A stretch of DNA of 64,000 nt from Angustibacter sp. Root456 (GTDB lineage: Bacteria; Actinomycetota; Actinomycetes; Actinomycetales; Angustibacteraceae). Shown piece after piece: positions 1 to 8,451 of the stretch (positions are counted from its first letter, which is position 1; each line of letters begins with the position of its first letter). Location of the stretch: positions 89,523-153,522 of the forward strand of contig NZ_LMER01000014.1 of assembly GCF_001426435.1 (NCBI RefSeq), given 5' to 3'. Both the position numbers and the translations under genes were made by a program. The notes under the pieces were generated by a model. The model worked only from the letters and a program-made list of their open reading frames with translations, did not search any database and was not told where the DNA came from.

Positions 1-28
1 CGGCGGGTATCTGCGTTCTCGGCTCGGG

Positions 29-469
29 TCAGACGGCGGGCGGGCGGCCCTCGTAGGGAGTCGACAGCACGACGGTGGTGCGGGTCGAGACGTTGGCCGC
101 CGCCCGGATCCGGGCCAGCAGGTCCTCCAGGTCGGCGGGCGTGGCCACCCGCACCTTGAGGATGTACGACTCCTCCCCTGCCACTGAGTGGCAGGCCTCG
201 ATCTCGGCCAAGCCGGCCAGGCGTTCGGGGGCGTCGTCCGGCGCCGAGGGGTCGAGCGGCGTCACCGAGATGAACGCCGTGAGGGTCAGGCCGATGGCAT
301 CCGGTGCGATGGTGGCGGTGTAGCCGGTGATCACCCCGCGCTGCTCCAGGCGCCGCACGCGCTGGTGGATCGCGGACGTCGACAGCCCCGTCGTGCGAGC
401 GAGGTCGGTGTAGCTCATCCGCCCGTCGCGCGACAGCAGCCGGACGATCTCGCGGTCAGTGTCCTCCAC
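29..469 (-). CDS. Lrp/AsnC family transcriptional regulator
   Basis: A 146-residue protein of normal family length. Residues 1-60 form the N-terminal winged helix-turn-helix (DREIVRLLSRDGRMSY, then DLARTTGLSTSAIHQRVRRLEQRG), and residues about 65-140 form the AsnC ligand-binding (RAM) domain that makes dimers and octamers and senses amino acids or related effectors. The GTG start is supported by a -10 hexamer (TAGGCT) ending six bases upstream, which predicts a leaderless mRNA. It sits head-on beyond the acyl-CoA dehydrogenase gene on the same strand and could regulate it, but nothing in the sequence shows this. The effector is unknown. Confidence 0.9.
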   Translation of the reverse strand: MEDTDREIVRLLSRDGRMSYTDLARTTGLSTSAIHQRVRRLEQRGVITGYTATIAPDAIGLTLTAFISVTPLDPSAPDDAPERLAGLAEIEACHSVAGEESYILKVRVATPADLEDLLARIRAAANVSTRTTVVLSTPYEGRPPAV

Positions 470-475
470 GCGCTG

Positions 476-481
476 AGCCTA
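476..481 (-). promoter_or_regulatory. -10 box, leaderless Lrp gene
   Basis: TAGGCT on the minus strand ends six bases before the GTG start at 469, the spacing expected for a transcript that begins at the start codon. Confidence 0.6.
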
Positions 482-501
482 CCGGCCGTCGCCGTGTGGG
501 C

Positions 502-1656
502 TCAGTGCTTGGCCAGGTGTCGGCCGATGACGAGGCGCTGCACCTGGTTGGTGCCCTCGACGATCTGCAGCACCTTGGCCTCGCGGAACCACCGCTCGAC
601 CGGGAAGTCCTTGACGTAGCCGGCGCCGCCGAGCACCTGGACGGCGTCGGTGGTCACCTTCATGCAGGTGTCGGTAGCGAACAGCTTGGCCATCGCCGCT
701 TGCACCGAGAAGGCCTGGCCGGCGTCGCGGCGGCGGGCCGCCGCCAGGTAGAGCTCTCGGGCGGCGCTGATCTGGGTCGCCATGTCGGCGAGCATGAACG
801 ACAGCCCCTGGAAGTCGATGATGCGCCGGCCGAACTGCTCGCGCTCCTTCGCGTACGCGGTGGCCGCCTCGAACGCCGCCTGGGCGATTCCGACGGCGCA
901 GGCCGCGATGCCGAGGCGACCGGAGTCCAGGGCCGACAGGGCGATGGTGAACCCCTGACCCTCCTCGCCGATGCGTCGTTCGGTGTCGACCCGCGCTGCG
1001 TCGAGCAGCACCTGGGCCGTCTGCGACGAGCTGAACCCCATCTTGCGCTCGGGCGGCGCGGCCGAGAGCCCGGGCGTGCCGGCGTCGGCGAGCAGACAGC
1101 TGATCCCGCGCGGGCCGTCGTCGGAGGTGCGCACCATGAGGTTGTAGAAGTCGGCGACGCCGCCGTGGGTGATCCAGGCCTTGGTTCCGGTGACCTCGTA
1201 GGCCGAGCCGTCGTCGACAGGGACGGCGCGGGTGCGCAGCGCGGCGGCGTCGGACCCGGACGTCGGCTCCGACAGGCAGTAGGCGCCGAGCTGGTCGCCG
1301 CTGAGCATGGCGGGCAGCCAGCGCTCGCGCTGGGCGTCGGTGCCGAACTGCGCCAGCGGGTAGCACGACAGCGAGTGCACGCTGACACCCAGGCCGATGG
1401 CGCCCCAGGCCGCCGACAGCTCCTCGAGCACCTGCAGGTACACCGTGTACGGCTGGTCGCCGCCGCCCCACTGCTCGGGGTAGGGCAGCGAGAGCAGCCC
1501 CGCCTGGCCGAGCTCGGCGAACACCTCGCGCGGGAACTGCGCCTTCTCCTCGAACTCGTCGACGCGCGGGGCGAGACGCTCCGCGCCGAGCTCTCGGACG
1601 AGGGCGAGCAGGTCGTGCGCCTCGTCAGTGGGCAGGTCACGCTCGACGGTGGTCAC
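502..1656 (-). CDS. acyl-CoA dehydrogenase
   Basis: A 384-residue FAD enzyme predicted to introduce an alpha,beta double bond into an acyl-CoA and pass electrons to ETF. Family signatures are in order: CLSEPTSGSDAA in the first third, KAWITHGG, then YAKEREQFGRRIIDFQ and, near the C-terminus, VEGTNQVQ, whose Glu is at the position of the catalytic base of short/medium-chain enzymes. The open frame extends far upstream, but I place the start at the GTG at 1656. It is preceded by GGGAGA and begins just before the conserved N-terminal helix (DEAHDLLALVRELGAERLAP). The chain-length preference cannot be read. It is the first of two acyl-CoA dehydrogenases in the window; the other is in the catabolic island. 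Confidence 0.9.
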   Translation of the reverse strand: MTTVERDLPTDEAHDLLALVRELGAERLAPRVDEFEEKAQFPREVFAELGQAGLLSLPYPEQWGGGDQPYTVYLQVLEELSAAWGAIGLGVSVHSLSCYPLAQFGTDAQRERWLPAMLSGDQLGAYCLSEPTSGSDAAALRTRAVPVDDGSAYEVTGTKAWITHGGVADFYNLMVRTSDDGPRGISCLLADAGTPGLSAAPPERKMGFSSSQTAQVLLDAARVDTERRIGEEGQGFTIALSALDSGRLGIAACAVGIAQAAFEAATAYAKEREQFGRRIIDFQGLSFMLADMATQISAARELYLAAARRRDAGQAFSVQAAMAKLFATDTCMKVTTDAVQVLGGAGYVKDFPVERWFREAKVLQIVEGTNQVQRLVIGRHLAKH

Positions 1657-1719
1657 CAGGTCTCCCAGGCAGATAGTTGGACGTCCGACTAATCTACCGC
1701 GCCCGTGGGCAGGGCACCG

Positions 1720-1725
1720 TAGCCT
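1720..1725 (+). promoter_or_regulatory. -10 box, leaderless exonuclease gene
   Basis: TAGCCT ends six bases before the GTG at 1732. There is no Shine-Dalgarno sequence between them. Confidence 0.65.
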
Positions 1726-1731
1726 GCACGC

Positions 1732-2697
1732 GTGACCGACGACGCCATCGCGCCCGAGAAGCTGCTGCTGCTCGACTCCGCCTCGCTGTACTTCCGCGCG
1801 TTCTACGGCGTGCCGGACTCGATCACGGCTCCGGACGGCACCCCGGTGAACGCGGTGCGCGGGTTCCTCGACATGGTGGCCACCCTCGTGACCAACCTGC
1901 AGCCGACGCGACTCGTGGCGTGCTGGGACGACGACTGGAGGCCGGCGTTCCGCGTCCAGGCCATCGCCTCGTACAAGGCGCACCGCATGGCCCGGCCGGG
2001 CCGTGACGGCGGCGTCGACGTCGAGGAGACCCCGCAGGGACTCCTCCCGCAGGTTCCGGTGATCGTCGACGTCCTCGCGGCACTGGGCGTCGCGCGCGTC
2101 GGGCACCCCGGCTTCGAGGCCGACGACGTCATCGGCACGCTCGCCGAGCGCGCCGTCCGGAAGGGGACGCCGGTGGACGTCGTCACCGGCGACCGCGACC
2201 TGTTCCAGCTCGTCGACGACGCCCGCCGGCTGCGCGTCCTCTACACGGCGAAGGGAGGCGTGCGGAACCTCGACGTCGTCGACGAGGCACGCCTGCACGA
2301 GCGCTACGGCATCCGCACCGGGCGCCAGTACGCCGGCATGGCCGTGCTGCGCGGCGACCCGAGCGACGGGCTGCCGGGCGTCGCGGGGATCGGCGAGAAG
2401 ACCGCAGCCGCCATCATGAACCGTGCCGGCGACGTCGAGGGCCTGCTGCGCGCGCTGGAGGACGACGACGCCGACGTGCTCGGCAACAAGCGCCTGAAGC
2501 TTCTCGAGGCGCGCGACTACCTCGCCGTGGCCCCCACGGTGGTCGACGTCGTGCGCGACATCCCCCTCGCCGACGTCGACGACCGCTTGCCGAGGGCGCC
2601 AGCCGACCCCGAGCGGCTCCTCGACCTGGCACGGCGCTGGGGGCTCTCGAGCAGTGTCGAGCGGGTGCTGCAGGCCATCGGCTGGACCGGCGACTGA
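1732..2697 (+). CDS. 5'-3' exonuclease (Pol I-type FEN domain)
   Basis: A 321-residue stand-alone flap/5'-3' exonuclease, homologous to the N-terminal nuclease domain of DNA polymerase I. It has the PIN-like start (LLLDSASLYFRAFYGVPDS), the acidic metal-binding segments (VACWDDDWRP, FEADDVIGTLAE, VTGDRDLFQLV) and the helix-hairpin-helix region (GDPSDGLPGVAGIGEKTAA). It probably removes RNA primers or repairs flaps. The GTG start is set by a -10 hexamer six bases upstream. It is transcribed towards helY, and the two stop codons are 21 bases apart. The same exonuclease/helY pair is found in mycobacteria. Confidence 0.92.
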   Translation: MTDDAIAPEKLLLLDSASLYFRAFYGVPDSITAPDGTPVNAVRGFLDMVATLVTNLQPTRLVACWDDDWRPAFRVQAIASYKAHRMARPGRDGGVDVEETPQGLLPQVPVIVDVLAALGVARVGHPGFEADDVIGTLAERAVRKGTPVDVVTGDRDLFQLVDDARRLRVLYTAKGGVRNLDVVDEARLHERYGIRTGRQYAGMAVLRGDPSDGLPGVAGIGEKTAAAIMNRAGDVEGLLRALEDDDADVLGNKRLKLLEARDYLAVAPTVVDVVRDIPLADVDDRLPRAPADPERLLDLARRWGLSSSVERVLQAIGWTGD

Positions 2698-2718
2698 CCC
2701 GGTCGCCGACGCCCCGGC

Positions 2719-5472
2719 TCAGTCCGGCAGCGAGTGCGCGACGACGCCGCGCAGGACGCCATCCGAGGCCTGCCGGGCCGCTCGGCGGCCAGCGGCGTCG
2801 TCCCACGCGTTCTGCACCTGCCCGAGCAGGTCGACGAGCTGCTTGCAGCGGCGGACGAAGTCACCCGCAGCCAGGTCGCTGTCGCGCAGCACGACGTCGA
2901 GGCTCTGGCCCCTCGCCCAGCGCTGAATCGCCGAGGCCAGGGCGGCGTCCGGCTCGCGCAGCGTCGACAGGCGGTGGTCGCTCTCTACCTGCTCGAGCTG
3001 CGACCACTCGCGCCAGGTTCGCTCGAGCGCGGCGGCCACGGCACCCCCTGGTGGCGGGGGTTGCAGGGCGTCCTCGCGCCGTGACTCGTGCACCAGCGTG
3101 CTCAGCACCGCGGCCAGGCCAGGCCCGTCCAGACCCGTCCAGGCTCCGCGGCGCAGGCACTGAGCGGCCAGCAGGTCCTGCTCGGTGTACAGCCGGCGCA
3201 GCCGCTCGCCGTCGGGCGTCACGCGGGAGCGCTCGTCGAGGTAGCCCAGCTGCGAGAGCACGCCGCACACCCGGTCGAACGTCTTGGCCACCGAGCTGGT
3301 GCGGCTCTCGATCCGCCGCAGCAGGTTGTCGGTCTCGCGGCGCAGCCGGCTCCAGCGCTCACCCCAGCGGGCGTGGTCCTCGCGCTGCGGGCAGGCGTGG
3401 CACGGATGCGCCCGCATGCGGCGCCGCAGCTCGACCAGCTGGGCGTCCTCGCCCGCGTGGTCGCTGCCGCCCTTGCCGCGTCGCGTCGAGGGCGGCTCGT
3501 GGGGCACCGCGGCGCGCAGAGTGGACGCGAGATCACGCCGAGACTGCGGGCTGCGGGGGTTGAAGTCGCGCGGCAACCGCACCTGCGTCACGTGGTCGAC
3601 CGGCCCGCTGAGGTCGGCCAGGGTGAGCCGGCGGATCTGGCGGTCCTGGCCGAGCACGTGCGGTTTCGGGCCGTCCAGCCCCACCGCGCGGTCGGGCTCC
3701 ACGACGACGACGTAGCCGGCGCGCCGCCCGGTGGGAACGCGCAGCACGTCACCCACACGCACCCGTTCCAGGCTCTGGGCGGTCTCGGCCCGGCGACCGC
3801 TCTGCCGCTGGCGGGCCAGCTGCGTCTCACGCTCCTTGATGGCGGCGCGCAGCCCGGCGTACTCGCGGAAGTCGCCGAGGTGGCAGGTCATCGCCTCGGC
3901 GTAGCCGTCCAGCGCCTCCTCCTGCGTGCGCACCTGGCGCGCGAGGCCCACGACGGCACGGTCGGCCTGGAACTGCGCGAACGACGTCTCGAGCACCTCG
4001 CGCGCGCGCTCACGCCCCACCTGCGCCACGAGGTTGACGGCCATGTTGTACGTCGGCCGGAAGCTCGAGCGCAGCGGGTAGGTGCGCGTGGAGGCCAGGC
4101 CCGCGACCGCGCGTGGGTCGAGGCCGTGGTGCCAGAGCACGACGGCGTGGCCCTCGACGTCGATGCCTCGACGTCCAGCGCGTCCGGTGAGCTGGGTGAA
4201 CTCCCCCGGCGTGATGTCGACGTGCGCCTCGCCGTTCCACTTCACCAGCCGCTCAAGCACCACGGTGCGAGCGGGCATGTTGATGCCGAGGGCCAGGGTC
4301 TCGGTGGCGAACACGCACCGCACCAGGCCCGCGGCGAACAGCTGCTCGACGACCTCCTTGAAGCTCGGGAGCAGGCCGGCGTGGTGGGCGGCCACGCCGC
4401 GCGTGAGGCCGTCGAGCCAGTCCCAGTAGCCGAGCACGTCGAGGTCGCCGGAGCTGATGTCACCCGTGTGCGCCTCGGCGAAGGCGCGGATGCGCTCGCC
4501 CTCCTCGGCCGTGGTGAGCCGCACCCCGGCGTCCAGGCACTGCTTCACCGCGGCGTCGCACCCAGCGCGGCTGAAGATGAACGTGATCGCGGGCAGCAGG
4601 CCGGCGCGCTCGAGCTGCTCGACCACCTCGGGTCGACGCGGCACGCCGTGGGTCGGGCCGCGACCACGTCCCTGGTGCCGTTGCCCCGACCGGCCTCGCC
4701 CGCCCCGCCCGCGCGGGTCTGCCCGCTCGAACCGCTGCTCGTTCCGGGCGATCTCGAGCAGGTCGGGGTTGACCTTCGTCTCCCCCGCACCGGCGTCGAC
4801 GAACAGGTCGTGCAGGCGGTGACCCACCAGCACGTGCTGGTAGAGCGGCACGGGGCGGTGCTCCTCGACGACCACCTCGGTGTCGCCGCGCACGGTGTCG
4901 AGCCAGGCGCCGAACTCCTCGGCGTTGCTCACCGTCGCCGACAGCGAGACGAGTCGCACCTCGTCGGGCAGGTGGATGATCACCTCTTCCCACACCGGGC
5001 CACGGAACCGGTCGGCGAGGTAGTGCACCTCGTCCATCACGACGTAGCCGAGGCCGCGCAGCGTGGGCGACCCGGCGTACAGCATGTTGCGCAGCACCTC
5101 GGTGGTCATCACCACCACGTCGGCCTCGCCGTTCACGGTGGTGTCGCCCGTCAGGAGCCCGACGCGTTCGGCGCCGTGCACCGCCACCAGCTCGCTGTAC
5201 TTCTGGTTCGACAGCGCCTTGATGGGCGTGGTGTAGAAGGCCTTCAGGCCGGCGGCGAGCGCCAGGTGGATCGCGAACTCGCCCACCACGGTCTTGCCGG
5301 CGCCAGTTGGAGCCGCGACGAGCACACCACGCCCAGCCTCGAGCGCCTGGCACGCCCGCACCTGGAAGTCGTCGAGCTCGAACTCCAGCCCCTCACGGAA
5401 CCGGCCGAGCTCGGTGCGTTGCTCGGCCTGTCGGCGTCGCGCAGCCGCGTACTGCTCGGCGGGTGTGGGCAC
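2719..5472 (-). CDS. helY: Ski2/Mtr4-like DEAD/DEAH-box RNA helicase HelY
   Basis: A 917-residue superfamily 2 helicase. Walker A APTGAGKT is at residues 54-61, the motif II box DEVH at 147-150, and motif III SLSATV follows. The C-terminal helicase domain carries the QLTGRAGRRGID motif typical of Ski2/Mtr4 proteins. A basic, low-complexity linker (residues about 250-280, RGRGGRGRSGQRHQGRGRG) may contact RNA. The length and position next to tatC/tatA match actinobacterial HelY. It probably unwinds structured RNA for degradation; direct targets are unknown. The GTG start lies six bases after a -10 box that overlaps the stop codon of the lipid-kinase gene, so it can be transcribed on its own. 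Confidence 0.93.
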   Translation of the reverse strand: MPTPAEQYAAARRRQAEQRTELGRFREGLEFELDDFQVRACQALEAGRGVLVAAPTGAGKTVVGEFAIHLALAAGLKAFYTTPIKALSNQKYSELVAVHGAERVGLLTGDTTVNGEADVVVMTTEVLRNMLYAGSPTLRGLGYVVMDEVHYLADRFRGPVWEEVIIHLPDEVRLVSLSATVSNAEEFGAWLDTVRGDTEVVVEEHRPVPLYQHVLVGHRLHDLFVDAGAGETKVNPDLLEIARNEQRFERADPRGRGGRGRSGQRHQGRGRGPTHGVPRRPEVVEQLERAGLLPAITFIFSRAGCDAAVKQCLDAGVRLTTAEEGERIRAFAEAHTGDISSGDLDVLGYWDWLDGLTRGVAAHHAGLLPSFKEVVEQLFAAGLVRCVFATETLALGINMPARTVVLERLVKWNGEAHVDITPGEFTQLTGRAGRRGIDVEGHAVVLWHHGLDPRAVAGLASTRTYPLRSSFRPTYNMAVNLVAQVGRERAREVLETSFAQFQADRAVVGLARQVRTQEEALDGYAEAMTCHLGDFREYAGLRAAIKERETQLARQRQSGRRAETAQSLERVRVGDVLRVPTGRRAGYVVVVEPDRAVGLDGPKPHVLGQDRQIRRLTLADLSGPVDHVTQVRLPRDFNPRSPQSRRDLASTLRAAVPHEPPSTRRGKGGSDHAGEDAQLVELRRRMRAHPCHACPQREDHARWGERWSRLRRETDNLLRRIESRTSSVAKTFDRVCGVLSQLGYLDERSRVTPDGERLRRLYTEQDLLAAQCLRRGAWTGLDGPGLAAVLSTLVHESRREDALQPPPPGGAVAAALERTWREWSQLEQVESDHRLSTLREPDAALASAIQRWARGQSLDVVLRDSDLAAGDFVRRCKQLVDLLGQVQNAWDDAAGRRAARQASDGVLRGVVAHSLPD

Positions 5473-5478
5473 CCGCCC

Positions 5479-5484
5479 AGGCTA
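5479..5484 (-). promoter_or_regulatory. -10 box of helY overlapping upstream stop codon
   Basis: TAGCCT on the minus strand, with its first three bases being the TAG stop of the lipid-kinase gene (5482-5484). It ends six bases before the helY GTG, giving a predicted leaderless helY mRNA from within the operon. Confidence 0.6.
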
Positions 5485-6438
5485 CGGCGCGGGCGGACCG
5501 CCTGCGCGCGCGGCGCCCCCTGACGCCGCGGGCACGAGCACCCCCAGGCTCGCCGGCATCACCTCGAGCTCGATGGGCAGCGGTCCGAAGCGCTCGCCGT
5601 CCGCGTAGGCGACGATGCCGTGCGTCTGCAGGCGCACGTGCCGGGCGCGCCGGATCGTGACCTTCGGGTGAGTGGTGTGACTGCCGCTGAACACCTTGGG
5701 GAACACCGTCAGCAGCCGCGGCACCGACATCGGGCCGACCACCAGGACGTCGAGCAAGCCGTCGTCGTACGACGCGTCCGGCGTGATGAGCATGCCTCCG
5801 CCGTAGCGGGTGCCGTTGCCCACCGAGACCATCATGGCCTGGGTCTCCCAGCGCTCGCCGTCGAGCTCGATGACGTAGTCGAGGGGCTTGAACACCGGCA
5901 GCTCGCGGGCGATCGCGAGGTTGTAGCGCATCTTGCCGCGCGGCCAGGCCCACCGGTTGGCGCGCTCGTTGACCACCGCGTCGAAGCCACCGCACATGAC
6001 CCCGGCGAACCAGCGCGGCCCCTCGCCCGACCAGTCCACCCGTCGCACAGCATCGATACGGCGCACCTCGCCGGTGGTGATGACGTCAACGGAGGCGGCA
6101 ATGTCGTGCACGGGCAGTCCGAGCGAGGCCGCGATGTCGTTGCCGGTGCCGGCGGCCACGATCCCCAGCGGCGTGTCGGAGCCGGCGCAGGCGTTCACGC
6201 CGATGTTGACCATGCCGTCGCCGCCGACGACCACCAGGGCGTCGATCCCGGCCTCGACCGCCGAGGTCGCCCGGTCGGCCGCCTCGGCTGCGCTCTCGCT
6301 CGTCACGTCGAGCACGTCGAAACCTCGGGCCGCGAGCAGCTCCGCGGTGCGCACGCCGAGGGCACGAGCCCGACCCTTGCCTGCGGACGGGTTCACGGCC
6401 AGGGCCATGCGGCGGACGCCGGGCGCGAGAGTGCTCAC
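5482..6438 (-). CDS. diacylglycerol/lipid kinase family protein (YegS/DgkB type)
   Basis: A 318-residue lipid kinase-like protein that would phosphorylate diacylglycerol, sphingoid-like or phosphatidylinositol-derived lipids with ATP. The N-terminal catalytic domain shows NPSAGKGRA at residues 16-24, the nucleotide-binding GGDGMVNIGVN (the family's GGDGT motif with Met in place of Thr) and AGTGNDIAASLG. The C-terminal half is the LCB5/YegS beta domain. The GTG start at 6438 is eight bases after a -10 hexamer. It ends nine bases before helY on the same strand. The lipid substrate is not predictable. Confidence 0.88.
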   Translation of the reverse strand: MSTLAPGVRRMALAVNPSAGKGRARALGVRTAELLAARGFDVLDVTSESAAEAADRATSAVEAGIDALVVVGGDGMVNIGVNACAGSDTPLGIVAAGTGNDIAASLGLPVHDIAASVDVITTGEVRRIDAVRRVDWSGEGPRWFAGVMCGGFDAVVNERANRWAWPRGKMRYNLAIARELPVFKPLDYVIELDGERWETQAMMVSVGNGTRYGGGMLITPDASYDDGLLDVLVVGPMSVPRLLTVFPKVFSGSHTTHPKVTIRRARHVRLQTHGIVAYADGERFGPLPIELEVMPASLGVLVPAASGGAARAGGPPAP

Positions 6439-6446
6439 GGGGACGA

Positions 6447-6452
6447 ACGCTA
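6447..6452 (-). promoter_or_regulatory. -10 box, leaderless lipid-kinase gene
   Basis: TAGCGT on the minus strand ends eight bases before the GTG at 6438. Confidence 0.5.
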
Positions 6453-6485
6453 GCGGCTGACCGGACGTCGGTCAGGCACCGGTGC

Positions 6486-7316
6486 TCACAGCTCGCTGGC
6501 CTCGTCGTCGGCCAGCGAGCCGTAGTCGGGCTCGGACGACGACTGCGCGCGACGCTTGTCGAGCAGCAGGCAGATACCGATCGCGATGGCGAACAGCAGG
6601 CACATCGAGCCGGCGAGCAGCAGCATCGACGTGACCTCGGGCGTCGGTGTGGCCACCGCGGCGAACAGGAAGCACACGAAGACGGTGATGCGCCACTGCC
6701 GCACCATGGTGCGGCCGGACAGCAGGTGCGCCATGTTGAGCGCCACGAGCACCACCGGGATCACGAACGCCACACCGAACGCGAGCACGATCCGGGTGAC
6801 GAACGAGAAGTACAGGTTGGCGGTGATGAAGTTCGATCCGCCCTCAGGGACGAAGGAGTTCAAGAACTCCAGTGCCTTCGGCAGCACGAACCAGGCCAGC
6901 GTGCCGCCGCCGAGGAACAGCGGAAGCGCCGCGCCGACGAAGCCGTAGGAGTAGCGCCGCTCCTTGCGGGTCAGGCCGGGGGTGATGAAGGCCCAGAACT
7001 GGTACAGCCAGACCGGCGACGCCAGCACGATCCCGACGATCACCGCCACCTGCAGCCGCTGGTTGAACGCCGAGAACGGATCGGCGTAGTTGATCGTCGT
7101 GGGTACGCCGTTGCGCGCCGCGCTGTCGGTGATCGGCTTCAGCAGCGCCGTGTACACCGGCTGGGAGACGAACCACCCGGCGATTCCGCCGATGACGATG
7201 GCGATGGCGCTGCGCACGAGACGGGTGCGCAGCTCGCGCAGGTGCTCGCGCAGCGACATGCGCCCCTCGGGGTCGCGCCCTCGGGCGCGTGGCACAGCGC
7301 TCTCCCGCGTGCTCAT
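6486..7316 (-). CDS. tatC: twin-arginine translocase subunit TatC
   Basis: A 276-residue integral membrane protein with six predicted transmembrane segments, the receptor of the Tat pathway that exports folded proteins. Typical features are visible: the cytoplasmic N-terminus MSLREHLRELRTRLVRS just before the first helix, the DPFSAFNQRLQVA segment in the first periplasmic loop, and VWLYQFWAFITPGL. The C-terminus carries the usual charged tail. It lies 21 bases downstream of tatA on the same strand. This tatA-tatC pair next to pafBC is a conserved actinobacterial arrangement; tatB is not in this window. Confidence 0.97.
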   Translation of the reverse strand: MSTRESAVPRARGRDPEGRMSLREHLRELRTRLVRSAIAIVIGGIAGWFVSQPVYTALLKPITDSAARNGVPTTINYADPFSAFNQRLQVAVIVGIVLASPVWLYQFWAFITPGLTRKERRYSYGFVGAALPLFLGGGTLAWFVLPKALEFLNSFVPEGGSNFITANLYFSFVTRIVLAFGVAFVIPVVLVALNMAHLLSGRTMVRQWRITVFVCFLFAAVATPTPEVTSMLLLAGSMCLLFAIAIGICLLLDKRRAQSSSEPDYGSLADDEASEL

Positions 7317-7337
7317 GGCCGGGCTGCGAACCTCGGC

Positions 7338-7607
7338 TCAGGCGCGCGAGTCGCGGTGCTGCTGAGCGTCGCGCGGCTCGCCCGTCGAGCTCGGGGCGTC
7401 GACGACGCGGCCCTCGACCGGAGGGGTCGGACGCTGAGCGGCGCGGTCGTCGTCCTCGTCGTGCATCTGCTTGATCTCCGACTTGAAGATCCGCATGGAA
7501 CGCCCGAGGCCACGGGCGGCTTCAGGCAGCCGCTTACCGCCGAACAGGATCGCGACGAGCGCAAGCAGGATCACGATGAACAGCGGGTGCTCGAACAGGT
7601 TCCTCAT
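7338..7607 (-). CDS. tatA: twin-arginine translocase subunit TatA
   Basis: An 89-residue protein with one N-terminal membrane helix ([16 protein letters not shown]), the hinge [14 protein letters not shown] and the amphipathic helix [10 protein letters not shown], followed by an acidic, disordered tail. It oligomerises to form the Tat export channel with TatC, encoded just downstream. GGAAGG upstream of the ATG serves as the ribosome binding site, and TAGACT at 7638-7643 is a plausible -10 box that nearly touches the end of the upstream gene. Confidence 0.96.
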   Translation of the reverse strand: MRNLFEHPLFIVILLALVAILFGGKRLPEAARGLGRSMRIFKSEIKQMHDEDDDRAAQRPTPPVEGRVVDAPSSTGEPRDAQQHRDSRA

Positions 7608-7635
7608 GGCGTGCCTTCCGGTAGGCGAGACCTCG

Positions 7636-7902
7636 TCAGTCTACGCGTCGAAACCGGGGACGAGAGGCGCCTCGCCCGGAATCTCGCGGTGCTTCAGGCA
7701 CGGTGGAGGGGTCGCTCAGCACCGAGTGCGCCGGCTCGTAGTGCTCGAGCACCGGTGCGAGGGCGTCGGAGACCTGTTCGGCGCTGTGCCCCAGCTCGCG
7801 GCCGAGCGCGATGCCTCGGCGCACGAGGTGCCACCCGAGCAGGGCCACGACCGCCAGCGCACCGAGGAGCAGCAGCACCCACACGAGGATCCACCACCAC
7901 AT
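7636..7902 (-). CDS. small single-pass membrane protein, unknown function
   Basis: An 88-residue protein I do not recognise by name. The N-terminus is a hydrophobic helix with three Trp ([20 protein letters not shown]), followed by a short basic stretch and a polar, Pro/Arg-rich cytoplasmic tail. It occupies the position of the small membrane protein often seen between tatA and the pafBC genes in actinomycetes. The ATG is placed seven bases after a TAGGGT hexamer, so it is probably leaderless. A role alongside Tat is possible but only by location. Confidence 0.75.
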   Translation of the reverse strand: MWWWILVWVLLLLGALAVVALLGWHLVRRGIALGRELGHSAEQVSDALAPVLEHYEPAHSVLSDPSTVPEAPRDSGRGASRPRFRRVD

Positions 7903-7909
7903 GGCGCCT

Positions 7910-7915
7910 ACCCTA
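7910..7915 (-). promoter_or_regulatory. -10 box, leaderless small membrane protein gene
   Basis: TAGGGT on the minus strand ends seven bases before the ATG at 7902. Confidence 0.55.
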
Positions 7916-7961
7916 CGGGTGCGCTGCCTGCGGCGTCAGGGCGGCGGGCGGTGGTCCGGGG

Positions 7962-8309
7962 TCAGTGCGCGACGCGCGTGCCGGGACGCAGCACGGTGAG
8001 TGCGGCGACCGGGTTGTCGGCCTGCTCGAGCCAGAGCGCGAAGTCCAGCACGTCGTCGTAGCCGATCGCCGGACCCTCGTGGGCCTCCAGCGCCTCGGCG
8101 GGGACGGTCCAGCGCTCGGCGCGGACGCCACCGGTGCGCAGCAGGCTCACGACCTCGGTGCCGGCGGGCTTGCGCACCTCGTCGTTGCACTGGTCGCAGG
8201 TGAACGAGTAGTACGACCAGTCGGGCACGGTGCACACGACCAACCGCACCTGGGCGGCCGTGAGCTCCACGTCCCCGCAGGTCGGGCAGGACGCCTTGAT
8301 CGTCGCCAT
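7962..8309 (-). CDS. small zinc-ribbon protein, unknown function
   Basis: A 115-residue soluble protein. Two Cys pairs, CPTC near residue 8 and CDQC near residue 39, form a probable zinc ribbon; the rest (residues 60-115) is an alpha-helical region with no recognised domain. The start at the ATG at 8309 is chosen because GGAGGCGGTGAGG lies immediately upstream and the zinc ribbon begins seven residues in. It lies downstream of pafC on the same strand with a 142-base gap containing a hairpin. Function is unknown; a nucleic-acid or protein-binding role would be a guess. Confidence 0.8.
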   Translation of the reverse strand: MATIKASCPTCGDVELTAAQVRLVVCTVPDWSYYSFTCDQCNDEVRKPAGTEVVSLLRTGGVRAERWTVPAEALEAHEGPAIGYDDVLDFALWLEQADNPVAALTVLRPGTRVAH

Positions 8310-8360
8310 CCTCACCGCCTCCTTCGACGGGAACGGGGACCTCTCGGATCCCGGTGGTGT

Positions 8361-8387
8361 CCCCCGAGCGGTTCGTGACCTCGGGGG
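8361..8387. terminator. hairpin between pafC and zinc-ribbon gene
   Basis: CCCCCGAG (8361-8368) pairs perfectly with CTCGGGGG (8380-8387) over an 11-base loop. There is no T tract on the minus strand. It could terminate the pafBC transcript, or act as a 5' leader structure for the zinc-ribbon gene if that gene is transcribed from TAAGTT-like sequence near 8427. Confidence 0.4.
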
Positions 8388-8451
8388 TGTGTGTTCTCCA
8401 CCTGGATCGGCAGCGGGTGTCGAGAACTTAACTGCCAGAGGCGTCCTGGCC

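Noticed and set aside
3088-5523. Long plus-strand open frame opposite helY (over 800 codons)
   Set aside because: It is a shadow of the minus-strand gene in GC-rich DNA. The translation has no domain, whereas the minus frame is a complete helicase.
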